A stretch of 64,000 nt of DNA. Origin: Streptomyces vietnamensis (GTDB taxonomy: Bacteria; Actinomycetota; Actinomycetes; Streptomycetales; Streptomycetaceae). Positions within the stretch are counted from its first letter, which is position 1; every line of letters starts with the position of its first letter. This document shows, in pieces, positions 41,302-49,866 of the stretch. The position numbers and the translations under genes are program-made. The notes beneath the pieces are model-generated. The model did not search any database, was not told the origin of the DNA, and saw nothing but the letters and a program-made list of their open reading frames with translations. The stretch covers positions 1,240,001-1,304,000 of the forward strand of contig NZ_CP010407.1 of the NCBI RefSeq assembly GCF_000830005.1, in the 5' to 3' direction.

Positions 41302-42516
41302 CTACTTCGCGAGCGCGCGGCTGATCACCATGCGCTGGATCTCGCTCGTGCCCTCGAAGATGGTGTAGATGGCGGCGTCGCGGTGCATGCGCTCCACCGG
41401 GTACTCGCGGGTGTAGCCGTTGCCGCCGAGGATCTGGATGGCCTGGGCGGTGACCTTCTTGGCGACCTCGCTCGCGTACAGCTTGGACATGGAGCCCTCG
41501 GCCGCCGTGAAGGGCTTGCCGGCGGTGGCCATCCAGGAGGCGCGCCAGACGAGGAGGCGGGCGGCGTCGATCTGGGTGGCCATGTCGGCGAGCTGGAAGG
41601 CGACGCCCTGGTTCTCGATGATCGGGCGGCCGAACTGGACGCGGGTCTTCGCGTAGTCGAGGGCGACCTCGTACGCGGCGCGGGCGGTGCCGACGGCCAT
41701 GGCGCCGACGGCCGGGCGGGAGGCCTCGAAGGTGGCCATGGCGGCGTTCTTCACGCGCTCGCCGCCCGCCCTGGCCTTCTCGCGGGCGCGGGCGAGGCGC
41801 TCGTCCAGCTTGTCCTTGCCGCCGAGGAGGCAGTGGCCGGGAACGCGGACGTCCTCCAGGACGACCTCGGCGGTGTGGGAGGCGCGGATGCCGTGCTTCT
41901 GGAACTTCTGGCCCTGGGAGAGGCCGGGGGTGTTCGGCGGCACGATGAAGGAGGCGTGGCCCTTGGAGCCGAGCTCGGCGTCGACGACGGCGACGACGAC
42001 GTGGACGTTGGCGATGCCGCCGTTGGTCGCCCAGGTCTTGGTGCCGTTGAGGACCCACTCGTCCTTGGCCTCGTCGTACACGGCGCGGGTGCGCATGGAG
42101 GCGACGTCGGAGCCGGCGTCGGGCTCGGAGGAGCAGAAGGCGGCGACCTTGACGTCGTTCGCGTCGCCGTACATCTGCGGGACCCAGGTGCCGATCTGCT
42201 CCTCGGTGCCGTTGGCGAGGACGCCGACGGCGGCGAGGCCGGTGCCGACGATGGAGAGGGCGATGCCGGCATCGCCCCAGAACAGCTCCTCCATCGCCAT
42301 CGGGATGCCGAGGCCGGTCGGGTCGAAGAACTGCTGGGCGTAGAAGTCGAGGGAGTAGATGCCGATCTTGGCCGCTTCCTGGATGATCGGCCAGGGGGTC
42401 TCCTCACGCTCGTCCCATTCGGCGGCCGCGGGGCGCATCACATCGGCGGCGAAGCCGTGGAGCCAGTCGCGGACCTGCTTCTGGTCCTCGTTGAGTTCGA
42501 GCGTGAACTCGCCCAT
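41302..42516 (-). CDS. Acyl-CoA dehydrogenase
   Basis: FAD enzyme of 404 residues that introduces an alpha-beta double bond in acyl-CoA. Marks are VAAFCSSEPDAGSDV and VLNGTKTWATNGG (substrate and flavin binding), DYAKTRVQFGRPI, LGGNGYTREYPVERMHRDAAI, and the catalytic Glu in YTIFEGTSEIQRMVISR. It is full length. ATG 42516 is preceded by GGGAGG; an ATG 15 bases upstream lacks this signal. It diverges from a TetR gene across GTTAC/GTAAC repeats, the usual layout of a FadR-like local repressor of fatty-acid degradation. Confidence 0.93.
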   Translation of the reverse strand: MGEFTLELNEDQKQVRDWLHGFAADVMRPAAAEWDEREETPWPIIQEAAKIGIYSLDFYAQQFFDPTGLGIPMAMEELFWGDAGIALSIVGTGLAAVGVLANGTEEQIGTWVPQMYGDANDVKVAAFCSSEPDAGSDVASMRTRAVYDEAKDEWVLNGTKTWATNGGIANVHVVVAVVDAELGSKGHASFIVPPNTPGLSQGQKFQKHGIRASHTAEVVLEDVRVPGHCLLGGKDKLDERLARAREKARAGGERVKNAAMATFEASRPAVGAMAVGTARAAYEVALDYAKTRVQFGRPIIENQGVAFQLADMATQIDAARLLVWRASWMATAGKPFTAAEGSMSKLYASEVAKKVTAQAIQILGGNGYTREYPVERMHRDAAIYTIFEGTSEIQRMVISRALAK

Positions 42517-42534
42517 GTTCCCTCCCAGCATGAC

Positions 42535-42564
42535 GTTACTTGCGGTAACAGCAGTCTGTTACCG
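42535..42564. promoter_or_regulatory. GTTAC/GTAAC operator between acyl-CoA dehydrogenase and TetR genes
   Basis: Two overlapping inverted repeats: GTTAC-5-GTAAC (42535-42549) and CGGTAACA-6-TGTTACCG (42543-42564, perfect 8-base arms). They share the middle half-site and lie 19-48 bases before the dehydrogenase start. This fits repression by the adjacent TetR protein. Confidence 0.65.
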
Positions 42565-42678
42565 GCGGGTAGGAGCTGTCAACCAGCGGTGGAGCGGTTC
42601 GGCCCGACCGGCACCGGGTCCCGGCCGGGTGTTACGTTGCGACAGCCTCACGAATCGCACGGGCGGGGAGACACGCAC

Positions 42679-43326
42679 ATGGACATCGCAGACCGGACCA
42701 CCGACCAGCAGACGCCCGCCGAGCAGCGGCGCCGCGAACTGCTGGAGGCGGCGGACCGGGTGGTGCTCCGGGACGGCCCCCAGGCGTCCATGAACGCGAT
42801 CGCGGCCGAGGCGGGCATCACCAAGCCGATCCTCTACCGCCACTTCGGCGACAAGGGCGGGCTCTACCGCGCCCTCGCCACCCGGCACACCGACGCGCTC
42901 CTCGCCTCGCTCCGGGCCTCGCTCGACGCGCCCGCGGACCGGCGCCGCCGCGTCGAGTCCACCCTCGACACCTACCTGGCGTCCATCGAGGCGATGCCCC
43001 AGGTCTACCGCTTCCTCATGCACCCGGCGGAGGAGCCGCACCAGGCCGAGCAGGGCTTCGACGTCGGCCGCCACTCGGCCCCGCTGCTCCGGCGCATGGG
43101 CGAGGAGCTCGGCCAGGTCATCGCCGAGCGCGTCGACCTGGGACCGGCCGCCGAGGCCCAGGCCCGGATCTGGGGGCACGGCATCGTCGGCATGATGCAC
43201 GCGGCCGGCGACTGGTGGCTCGGCGAGCGCCCCTGCTCCCGGGCGGAGCTGGTCAAGAGCCTGGCGGACCTGCTGTGGGGCCGGCTGGCGGAGGCCGACG
43301 ACCTCCCGGGCGGTCCGGGGTTCTGA
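42679..43326 (+). CDS. TetR-family regulator (fatty-acid metabolism type)
   Basis: Repressor of 215 residues. The helix-turn-helix is in about residues 20-65 (LLEAADRVVLRDGPQASMNAIAAEAGITKPILYRHFGDKGGLYRAL). The C-terminal domain contains MHPAEEPHQAEQGFDVGRHS and GMMHAAGDWWL. It diverges from an acyl-CoA dehydrogenase gene over a GTTAC-type operator, so an acyl-CoA or related ligand is likely. ATG 42679 follows GGGGAG. Confidence 0.88.
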   Translation: MDIADRTTDQQTPAEQRRRELLEAADRVVLRDGPQASMNAIAAEAGITKPILYRHFGDKGGLYRALATRHTDALLASLRASLDAPADRRRRVESTLDTYLASIEAMPQVYRFLMHPAEEPHQAEQGFDVGRHSAPLLRRMGEELGQVIAERVDLGPAAEAQARIWGHGIVGMMHAAGDWWLGERPCSRAELVKSLADLLWGRLAEADDLPGGPGF

Positions 43327-43332
43327 CGGACT

Positions 43333-43392
43333 CGGCCAGGCCTCCCGTACGAACCCGGCCACATCCCCGTACGAACCCGGTCAGGCCTCCAG
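43333..43392. repeat. Short direct repeat, about 22-base period
   Basis: CCCGTACGAACCCGG occurs at 43344-43358 and 43366-43380, flanked by GGCCAGGCCTCC and GGTCAGGCCTCC. It spans the gap between the TetR stop and the peptide deformylase stop, reaching 12 bases into the latter gene. Confidence 0.7.
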
Positions 43393-43962
43393 CACGGACG
43401 CCCCGCTCCCCCACGGCTGCTTGCGGATCGTGCGCAGCAGACGTGACTTGCGCCACCCCGTGACGCGGTCCGCGTAGACCCCGCCCTCCAGGTGGTCCGT
43501 CTCGTGCTGGAGGCAGCGGGCGAAGAAACCCGTCCCCTCGACCCGTATCGGAGTGCCGTCGAGGCGGACGCCCTCCACCACCGCGCGGTCGAATCGGGGC
43601 GTCGGCGCCTCCAGGCCCGGCAGGGAGAGGCAGCCCTCGGGGCCCCGGATCACGTCGCCGTCCGCCTCCACCAGGCGCGGGTTCACCACATGGCCCAGGT
43701 GGCGGTTCTCCTCGTCGTCGGGGCAGTCGTACACGAAGACCCGCAGGCCCGTGCCGACCTGGTTCGCCGCCAGGCCCACGCCGTGCGCCGCGTACATCGT
43801 GGCGAACATGTCCTCGACGAGCCGGGCCAGTTGGGGTCCGAAGTCGGTGACGGGCGCGCAGGGGGTGTGCAGCACGGGGTCGCCGAGGAGGGTCATCGCT
43901 CGGACGAGGCCGGAACTGCCGGGGATGGGGCGGTTTCGCATGGCCGTAAGGGTACGGTCCAC
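43381..43962 (-). CDS. def: Peptide deformylase
   Basis: Metalloenzyme of 193 residues that removes the N-formyl group from nascent proteins. All three motifs are intact: GVGLAANQVG (GxGLAAxQ), EGCLSLPG (metal-binding Cys) and QHETDHLEGG (HExxH). I chose GTG 43962, which stands 5 bases after GGGAGG. An internal ATG (43941) has no ribosome site, and the longer reading to 44052 overlaps the murT leader. It is probably one of several paralogues, since streptomycetes usually carry more than one. Confidence 0.92.
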   Translation of the reverse strand: MDRTLTAMRNRPIPGSSGLVRAMTLLGDPVLHTPCAPVTDFGPQLARLVEDMFATMYAAHGVGLAANQVGTGLRVFVYDCPDDEENRHLGHVVNPRLVEADGDVIRGPEGCLSLPGLEAPTPRFDRAVVEGVRLDGTPIRVEGTGFFARCLQHETDHLEGGVYADRVTGWRKSRLLRTIRKQPWGSGASVLEA

Positions 43963-44067
43963 TGTGACCTCCCTGTTTCGTGCGGCCGCTCGGCGGTGCC
44001 GCTGTTCGGGCTGCTGGCCGGATCTCGATAGGCTGAGCCCGGACCGACGCAAGGAGGAACAAGAACG

Positions 44068-45315
44068 ATGTCAGGACACCCCGGTAATCCAGAGCCGCTG
44101 TCGCCGCGCGCCAAGCTGGCCGTGACGGCGGGCAAGGCCGCGGCCGCGGTGTCGCGTGCGGCGGGGCGCGGCAGCGGATCGGTGATCGGCGGCCGGGTGG
44201 CGCTGAAGCTCGACCCCGACCTGCTCGGTCGGCTCGCGCAGCATCTGGACGTCGTCCTGGTGTCGGCGACCAACGGCAAGACCACCACGACCCGGCTGAT
44301 CGCGGAGGCCCTGCGCGCCGCCGGTCCCGTGGTCTCCAACGCCCTCGGCGCCAACATGCCCGCCGGCATCACCTCGGCGCTGGCCGGCGGCACGGACTCC
44401 AAGTTCGGTGTGATCGAGGTCGACGAGAAGTACCTCGCCGGCGTCGCCCGGGACACCACGCCCAAGGCGATCGCGCTGCTCAACCTCTCCCGCGACCAGC
44501 TGGACCGCGCGGCCGAGACCCGGATGCTCGCCGAGAAGTGGCGCGAGGGCCTCAACGGCACCAAGGCCGTGGTCATCGCCAACGCCGACGACCCTCTCAT
44601 CGTGTGGGCCGCCTCCTCCTCCCCGAACGTGGTGTGGGTCGCCGCCGGCCAGGAGTGGAAGGACGACGCCTGGTCGTGCCCCGCCTGCGGCGGTGTGATG
44701 CAGCGTCCGGGCGACGACTGGTTCTGCGGCGAGTGCGGCTTCCGCCGTCCCGCGCCGAGCTGGGCGCTCAGCGGCGACCACGTGCTCGACCCGCACGGTT
44801 CGGCCTGGCCGATCCGCCTCCAGCTGCCCGGCCGCGCCAACAAGGCGAACGCCGCCACCTCCGCCGCGGTCGCCGCGGTCTTCGGGGTGCCGCCGCAGGT
44901 GGCCCTGGAGCGCATGTACCAGGTGCAGGCCGTCGCCGGACGCTATGACGTGGTCTCCTTCCAGAACCGCGACCTGCGTCTGCTCCTCGCGAAGAACCCG
45001 GCCGGCTGGCTCGAAACGTTTTCCCTCATCGACGGGCCGCCCGCCCCGGTGATCCTCTCCGTCAACGCGCGCGGCGCCGACGGCACGGACACCTCCTGGC
45101 TGTGGGACGTGGACTACGGCCGGCTCGCCGGCCACCCGATCATGGTGATCGGCGACCGGAAGCTGGACCTCGCGGTCCGCCTGGAGGTCGCGGGCGTGGA
45201 CTTCCGCGTCTGCGAGACCCTCGACGAGGCCGTCGCGATGGCCCCGCCCGGGCAGATCGAGCTGATCGCCAACTACACCGCCTTCCAGGACGTCCGCCGC
45301 CGCGTCGGCAACTGA
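44068..45315 (+). CDS. murT: Lipid II isoglutaminyl synthase subunit MurT
   Basis: Mur-ligase-like catalytic subunit of 415 residues. It activates the D-Glu carboxylate of lipid II for amidation to D-isoglutamine. The ATP site is VSATNGKTTTTRLI, with NLSRDQLDRAAET after it. A four-Cys zinc ribbon (WSCPACGGVM and WFCGECGFR) is inserted in the middle domain, as in MurT. The C-terminal domain is DUF1727-like (ANYTAFQDVRR). GatD begins 19 bases downstream and supplies ammonia. ATG 44068 follows AAGGAGG. Confidence 0.92.
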   Translation: MSGHPGNPEPLSPRAKLAVTAGKAAAAVSRAAGRGSGSVIGGRVALKLDPDLLGRLAQHLDVVLVSATNGKTTTTRLIAEALRAAGPVVSNALGANMPAGITSALAGGTDSKFGVIEVDEKYLAGVARDTTPKAIALLNLSRDQLDRAAETRMLAEKWREGLNGTKAVVIANADDPLIVWAASSSPNVVWVAAGQEWKDDAWSCPACGGVMQRPGDDWFCGECGFRRPAPSWALSGDHVLDPHGSAWPIRLQLPGRANKANAATSAAVAAVFGVPPQVALERMYQVQAVAGRYDVVSFQNRDLRLLLAKNPAGWLETFSLIDGPPAPVILSVNARGADGTDTSWLWDVDYGRLAGHPIMVIGDRKLDLAVRLEVAGVDFRVCETLDEAVAMAPPGQIELIANYTAFQDVRRRVGN

Positions 45316-45334
45316 CCCGTAGAGGACTTGCAGC

Positions 45335-46063
45335 ATGAGTGACAGCAGCCTGCGCCTGGTCTGGGTCTACCCGGACCTGCTCAGCACCTACGGCGACCAG
45401 GGCAACGTCCTCGTCGTCCAGCGCCGTGCCGAACAGCGCGGCCTCAGCGTCGAGCGCGTCGACGTCCGCAGCGACCAGCCGGTGCCGACCTCGGGCGACA
45501 TCTACCTGATCGGCGGCGGCGAGGACCGTCCGCAGCGGCTCGCGGCCGAGCGGCTGCGGCGGGACGGCGGCCTGAGCCGGGCCGCCTCCAACGGCGCGAT
45601 CATCTTCTCGGTCTGCGCCGGGTACCAGATCCTGGGCCACGAGTTCATCAACGACCTCGGCGAGCGCGAGCCCGGCCTCGGGCTCATCGACGTGATCTCG
45701 ACCCGCGGCGAGGGTGCCCGCTGTGTCGGCGACGTCCTCGCGGACATCGACCCGCGCCTGGGCCTCCCCCAGCTGACCGGTTTCGAGAACCACCAGGGCA
45801 TCACCCATCTCGGCCCGACGGCCCGGCCGTTCGCCCGGACCGTCTTCGGCAACGGCAACGGGACCGGCGACGGCACCGAGGGCGCGTACAACGACACCGT
45901 CTTCGGCACGTACATGCACGGCCCCGTCATGGCGCGGAACCCGCAGATCGCGGACCTGCTCCTGAAGCTGGCCCTCGACGTGAACGCGCTGCCGCCGACG
46001 GACGACCGCTGGTACGAGGCGCTGCGCGCCGAGCGCATCGCGGCGGCGACCCAGCCCGCCTGA
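45335..46063 (+). CDS. gatD: Lipid II isoglutaminyl synthase glutaminase subunit GatD
   Basis: Class I glutamine amidotransferase of 242 residues, CobB/CobQ-like. The nucleophile is the Cys in FSVCAGYQILG (about residue 94), the His is in FGTYMHGPVMARNP (about residue 190), and GGGEDRPQR is typical of GatD. Together with MurT it amidates peptidoglycan precursors, which affects cross-linking and lysozyme resistance. The 19-base gap to murT and the shared strand mark a two-gene operon. A hairpin follows at 46134. Confidence 0.92.
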   Translation: MSDSSLRLVWVYPDLLSTYGDQGNVLVVQRRAEQRGLSVERVDVRSDQPVPTSGDIYLIGGGEDRPQRLAAERLRRDGGLSRAASNGAIIFSVCAGYQILGHEFINDLGEREPGLGLIDVISTRGEGARCVGDVLADIDPRLGLPQLTGFENHQGITHLGPTARPFARTVFGNGNGTGDGTEGAYNDTVFGTYMHGPVMARNPQIADLLLKLALDVNALPPTDDRWYEALRAERIAAATQPA

Positions 46064-46133
46064 GTCAGCCCGCGCACCGCCGTTGGTCCCTCGTACGAAC
46101 GTACGTTGTCCACTGTGCGGACATCCGGTTCGG

Positions 46134-46165
46134 CCCCGCCACCCTGCGGCGATAGGGTGGCGGGG
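46134..46165 (+). terminator. Hairpin terminator after murT-gatD
   Basis: A perfect 12-bp stem (CCCCGCCACCCT and its complement) with an 8-base loop lies 70 bases after gatD and 57 before pfkA. Just upstream, CGTACGAACGTACG (46092-46105) is a second small palindrome that could be regulatory. Confidence 0.75.
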
Positions 46166-46221
46166 ATCCAGCCGGACGACGTGGTCCGGGAGTCGGCCCA
46201 CGTTGCAAAGGTTTTTGGGCT

Positions 46222-47247
46222 ATGCGCATTGGCGTACTCACCTCCGGCGGAGACTGCCCCGGTCTGAACGCTGTCATCCGTTCCGTCGTGCACCGCGCCG
46301 TCGTCGATCACGGCGACGAGGTCATCGGCTTCCACGACGGGTGGAAGGGCCTCCTGGAGTGCGACTACCGCAAGCTCGACCTCGACGCGGTGGGCGGCAT
46401 CCTGGCCCGGGGCGGCACCATCCTCGGCTCCTCGCGGGTCCAGCCCGCGCACCTGGTCGGCGGCGTCGAGCGCGCCAAGGGCCACGTCGCCGACCTCGGT
46501 CTCGACGCCATCATCCCGATCGGCGGCGAGGGCACCCTCAAGGCGGCGAACCTGCTCTCCGAGGCGGGGCTCCCGATCGTCGGCGTCCCGAAGACGATCG
46601 ACAACGACATCGCCTCCACCGACGTCACCTTCGGCTTCGACACGGCCGTCACCGTCGCCACCGAGGCCCTCGACCGGCTGAAGACCACCGCCGAGTCGCA
46701 CCAGCGGGTCCTCGTCGTCGAGGTCATGGGCCGCCACACCGGCTGGATAGCGCTGCACTCCGGCATGGCCGCCGGCGCGCACGCCGTGGTCGTCCCGGAG
46801 CGCCCCTTCGACATGGACGAGCTGACCTCCCGGGTCGGCGAGCGCTTCGAGGCCGGCAAGCGGTTCGCGATCGTGGTCGTCGCCGAGGGCGCGAAGCCGC
46901 GCGAGGGCTCGATGGACTTCAAGACCGCCGGCACCGACATCTACGGTCACGAGCGCTTCACCGGCATCGCCAACCAGCTCTCCGTCGAGCTGGAGCGGCG
47001 CCTCGGCAAGGAGGCCCGCCCGGTCATCCTGGGTCACGTCCAGCGCGGCGGCACCCCGACCGCGTACGACCGCGTCCTCGCGACCCGCTTCGGCTGGCAC
47101 GCCGTCGAGGCGGCGCACCGCGGCGAGTTCGGCATGCTGACCGCGCTGCGCGGCACGGACATCACGATGGTCCCGCTGGCCCAGGCCGTGGAGACCCTCA
47201 AGACCGTTCCGGCCGACCGGTACGACGAGGCGGAGTGCGTGCTCTGA
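46222..47247 (+). CDS. pfkA: 6-phosphofructokinase
   Basis: Glycolytic kinase of 341 residues (group III PFK). The nucleotide loop is GVLTSGGDCPGLNAV, the donor-site motif is IPIGGEGTLKAA, substrate binding is VPKTIDNDI and VVEVMGRHTGW, and the C-terminal part is LGHVQRGGTPTAYDR. At the donor-discriminating positions it has Gly (GGEGT) and Lys (PKTIDND). In actinomycetes this combination goes with ATP as donor, while PPi enzymes have Asp plus Lys. ATG 46222 follows AAAGG at a longish spacing. It is monocistronic, with hairpins on both sides. Confidence 0.93.
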   Translation: MRIGVLTSGGDCPGLNAVIRSVVHRAVVDHGDEVIGFHDGWKGLLECDYRKLDLDAVGGILARGGTILGSSRVQPAHLVGGVERAKGHVADLGLDAIIPIGGEGTLKAANLLSEAGLPIVGVPKTIDNDIASTDVTFGFDTAVTVATEALDRLKTTAESHQRVLVVEVMGRHTGWIALHSGMAAGAHAVVVPERPFDMDELTSRVGERFEAGKRFAIVVVAEGAKPREGSMDFKTAGTDIYGHERFTGIANQLSVELERRLGKEARPVILGHVQRGGTPTAYDRVLATRFGWHAVEAAHRGEFGMLTALRGTDITMVPLAQAVETLKTVPADRYDEAECVL

Positions 47248-47266
47248 CGACTCCCGTACGCCACAT

Positions 47267-47298
47267 CCGCCCCCGGTCGCAGTCGCGACCGGGGGCGG
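47267..47298 (+). terminator. Hairpin terminator after pfkA
   Basis: A perfect 14-bp stem (CCGCCCCCGGTCGC and its complement) with an AGTC loop, followed by TT, lies 19 bases after the pfkA stop. Confidence 0.8.
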
Positions 47299-47349
47299 TT
47301 CTAGTCTGGTGCGGACAACACGTGCGAATCGGGCTCCAGGAGTGTACGG

Positions 47350-48300
47350 ATGGATCACAGCGGGCACGGCATGACGATGGATCTGCCGCCGTTCACGCTG
47401 GGGCGGGGCCTCGAGTTCTCTCCCGACCTCTTCTTCCTGATCGGCTGCCTCGCGGCACTCGGTCTGTACGGGTGGGGCGTGGCGCGGCTGCGGCGGCGCG
47501 GTGACGCGTGGCCGATCAGCCGGACGGTGTTCTTCACGGTCGGCGTGCTGACCGTCGCCCTCGTGATGTGCACCAAGCTCAACGACTACGGCATGGTCAT
47601 GTTCAGCGTGCACATGGTGCAGCACATGGTGATCTCCATGCTGTCGCCGATCCTGCTGCTGCTCGGCGCGCCGGTGACGCTCGCGCTGCGGGCGCTGCCG
47701 GTGGCGGGCCGGGGCTCGCTCGGGCCGCGCGAGCTGCTCCTGAAGCTGCTGCACAGCCGGTACATGAGGGTGGTCACGCACCCGGCGTTCACCATCTCCA
47801 TGTTCATCGCGAGCCTCTACGCGCTGTACTTCTCGCCGCTCTTCGACTTCCTGATGGGCTCGAAGGCCGGGCACATCGGCATGATGGTGCACTTCCTGAT
47901 GGTGGGCCTGGTCTTCTTCTGGCCGATCATGGGCGTGGACCCGGGCCCGCACCGGCCGGGGTACGTGATGCGGATGCTGGAGCTGTTCGCGGGCATGCCG
48001 TTCCACGCGTTCTTCGGCATCGCGATGATGATGGCGACCCAGCCGCTGGTGGAGTCGTACAAGAACCCGCCGGCCTCGCTCGGGATCGACGCCCTCGCCG
48101 ACCAGAACGCGGCGGGCGGCATCGCCTGGGCGTTCAGCGAGATCCCGTCCGTCCTCGTCCTGATCGCGCTGGTCTACCAGTGGTACCACTCCGAGCAGCG
48201 GCAGGCCGTCCGCAAGGACCGGGCCGCCGACCGGGACGGCGACAAGGAGCTGGAGGCGTACAACGCGTATCTGGCGAGCCTGCAGACGCGGAGCCGCTGA
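47350..48300 (+). CDS. CtaG-like cytochrome c oxidase assembly membrane protein
   Basis: Multi-pass protein of 316 residues in the caa3_CtaG family, needed for copper insertion or assembly of caa3-type oxidase in Bacillus. A His/Met-rich start (MDHSGHGMTMDLPP) suggests metal contact. About seven hydrophobic segments follow, with the conserved HMVQHMVISMLSPILLLLGAP, HFLMVGLVFFWPIMGVDP and PFHAFFGIAMM. The C-terminus is polar and charged. ATG 47350 follows AGGAG. No oxidase genes are adjacent. Confidence 0.87.
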   Translation: MDHSGHGMTMDLPPFTLGRGLEFSPDLFFLIGCLAALGLYGWGVARLRRRGDAWPISRTVFFTVGVLTVALVMCTKLNDYGMVMFSVHMVQHMVISMLSPILLLLGAPVTLALRALPVAGRGSLGPRELLLKLLHSRYMRVVTHPAFTISMFIASLYALYFSPLFDFLMGSKAGHIGMMVHFLMVGLVFFWPIMGVDPGPHRPGYVMRMLELFAGMPFHAFFGIAMMMATQPLVESYKNPPASLGIDALADQNAAGGIAWAFSEIPSVLVLIALVYQWYHSEQRQAVRKDRAADRDGDKELEAYNAYLASLQTRSR

Positions 48301-48319
48301 CGCTCCGGATCCGACATCC

Positions 48320-48394
48320 TGGATCCGAATCCGGGATGTCGGATGTTGGATCCGAATCCAGGATTCTGGATCCGAATCCAGGATGTTGGATCCA
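48320..48394. repeat. TGGATCCGAATCC direct repeats with internal dyad symmetry
   Basis: Copies of TGGATCCGAATCC(A/G)GGAT start at 48320, 48347 and 48367, and a partial copy starts at 48387; the last three are spaced exactly 20 bases. Each copy contains GGATCC and GGAT/ATCC dyads, so several alternative hairpins can form. The array lies between the CtaG-like stop (48300) and the terminator at 48406 and is distinctly less GC-rich than its surroundings. Confidence 0.8.
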
Positions 48395-48405
48395 CGGTCC
48401 CCTTC

Positions 48406-48437
48406 CGGGCCCGGTGCCGCTTGCGGCGCCGGGCCCG
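48406..48437 (+). terminator. Strong hairpin terminator after CtaG-like gene
   Basis: Arms of 15 bases (CGGGCCCGGTGCCGC and its complement with one G-U wobble) around a TT turn. It lies 106 bases after the CtaG-like stop, beyond the direct-repeat array. Confidence 0.75.
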
Positions 48438-48547
48438 TTCGCGTTCCGGCGCACGCCGGAGCGTCCGGGGAGTAGCGCGCGCCCCTCTCGCGGGGTCACG
48501 ATGGGCTGTACGGCTTCCGCGGCCCCGGTCGGAAGGAGGGCGGGCTG

Positions 48548-48748
48548 ATGTCCGGTCCCACGAAGACGATGGCGGTGCTCACCTGCGCCGCGCTGGTGCT
48601 GACGACGGCCTACACGGTGGCGCTCGGCAGCAGCGGCTGGCTCTGGTTCGGTCTGATCGTGCTGATCGTGGTGACGATCGGGATGGCGGCCGCGGACAGC
48701 GCCGCACCGCCCGCTCCACGCCCCCGCCCGCCGGGCACCACCTCCTGA
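48548..48748 (+). CDS. Small membrane protein, 66 aa
   Basis: The frame begins with ATG 48548 behind AAGGAGG and encodes two hydrophobic segments (MAVLTCAALVLTTAYTVAL and WLWFGLIVLIVVTIGMAAA) with a Pro-rich tail. Its codon use has strong third-position G/C like the neighbours. I do not recognise a family. It is probably a two-helix membrane hairpin with both ends in the cytoplasm. It converges with the DUF3048 lipoprotein gene at a 14-base gap. Confidence 0.65.
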   Translation: MSGPTKTMAVLTCAALVLTTAYTVALGSSGWLWFGLIVLIVVTIGMAAADSAAPPAPRPRPPGTTS

Positions 48749-48762
48749 TCGGCAGGAGGGTC

Positions 48763-49788
48763 CTATCCGCGCGGGGCCAGGACGATCCAGGTCTGGCCCG
48801 GGGCGAAGGGCAGGGGCTTTCCGGCCGGGGTGGTGAAGGTGGTGCCGGAGGTCTCCGAGGGGCGGGACCAGTGGGCCTCGTGGGCGCGTCCGTCGCGCAG
48901 GACGAGCGCGGTGCCGCTGCCGACGGTCTGGCTGTACGGGGAGACGGAGCCGAACCGGTCGTGGAAGCGGGAGGGGCGGACCGTGACGCGCTGGACGACG
49001 ACCGTCTCGGGGGTGAGCGGTCCCGTGTCGGTGGCGCGGGCCTCGCGGCCGTCCATGGCGACCCGCCAGGCGTGGTCGGCGGCGGACCAGGTGAAGGTGT
49101 AGCGGGCCGCCGGGTAGCGGACGGTCGAGGTCGTGACCGGGGTGCCGCCGGCCGGGGCGGCCCCGAAGCGGAAGCCGATGTCCCGGGGGTCGTCGGCTCC
49201 CGGGGCGGCGGCGAGGGCGCGGCCGGGGCGCAGGTAGAGGTTGTGCGGGACGGGGCGGTCCGGGGAGCGCCGGAAGGCCCGGGGTGCGGTGCTCTCGGTG
49301 ACGAGGTGGAGCGGCGCGGCCCGCAGGAGCGGGGTGAGGGCTGACTGGGCGCCGGAGTAGGCGAGGACAGGACGCCCGAAGTCGCCGAGCAGGGCGATGT
49401 CGGACTCGCGGGCGCTGCGGACGGGTCCGGCGAGGTCGGGGAGGTGGGAGGAGTAGACGGCCATGAGCCGGGTCACCCCGCCCTCGACCTGTTCGACGTA
49501 GACGAGGTCGGCCGCGCCGAGTCCGGTGTGGGGGCGGGCGGCGGGCACGTTGTCGAGCTTCACGGCCAGGACGGGGGCGGGCTTCGCGGGAAGCCCGGTG
49601 AAGGGCGAGAGTCCTGTGGGCGTGGTGGCGGGCGGGGTGGTGGGTGGGGTGGCGGGCGCGGTCGTCGGCACGGGGGTCGGCTCCGACGGGCCCGAGCCGG
49701 AGCAGCCGTACAACCCGGCCGCCGTCAGCGCGCACAGCAGTGCGGTGAGGACGCGGCCGGGGCGCCTGACCCCGCGCTCGCCTGTCAT
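48763..49788 (-). CDS. DUF3048 (YerB-like) lipoprotein
   Basis: Predicted membrane-anchored lipoprotein of 341 residues. The signal peptide ends in the lipobox LYGC (Cys near 29), followed by a Thr/Pro-rich linker (about 30-60). The YerB/DUF3048 domain has SPFTGLPAKPAPVLAVKLDN, ADLVYVEQVEGGVTRLMAVYSS, GPVRSARESDIALL and PVPHNLYLRPG, with HEAHWSRP near the C-terminus. The molecular function of the family is unknown; an envelope role is assumed. ATG 49788 follows GGGGGAG. Confidence 0.85.
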   Translation of the reverse strand: MTGERGVRRPGRVLTALLCALTAAGLYGCSGSGPSEPTPVPTTAPATPPTTPPATTPTGLSPFTGLPAKPAPVLAVKLDNVPAARPHTGLGAADLVYVEQVEGGVTRLMAVYSSHLPDLAGPVRSARESDIALLGDFGRPVLAYSGAQSALTPLLRAAPLHLVTESTAPRAFRRSPDRPVPHNLYLRPGRALAAAPGADDPRDIGFRFGAAPAGGTPVTTSTVRYPAARYTFTWSAADHAWRVAMDGREARATDTGPLTPETVVVQRVTVRPSRFHDRFGSVSPYSQTVGSGTALVLRDGRAHEAHWSRPSETSGTTFTTPAGKPLPFAPGQTWIVLAPRG

Positions 49789-49866
49789 GTGACGCTCCCC
49801 CACCAGTGGACCACGGGCCCGTGCGGGGATACAACGGGCGTGACGGACGACGAACGGGGGTCGCGC

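Noticed and set aside
46222..47247. PPi-dependent phosphofructokinase
   Set aside because: The donor-site motif has Gly (GGEGT) and not Asp at the discriminating position. Gly plus Lys goes with ATP use in actinomycetes.
48320..48394. CRISPR-like spaced repeats
   Set aside because: The units are directly adjacent at a 20-base period without unique spacers, and no cas genes are present.
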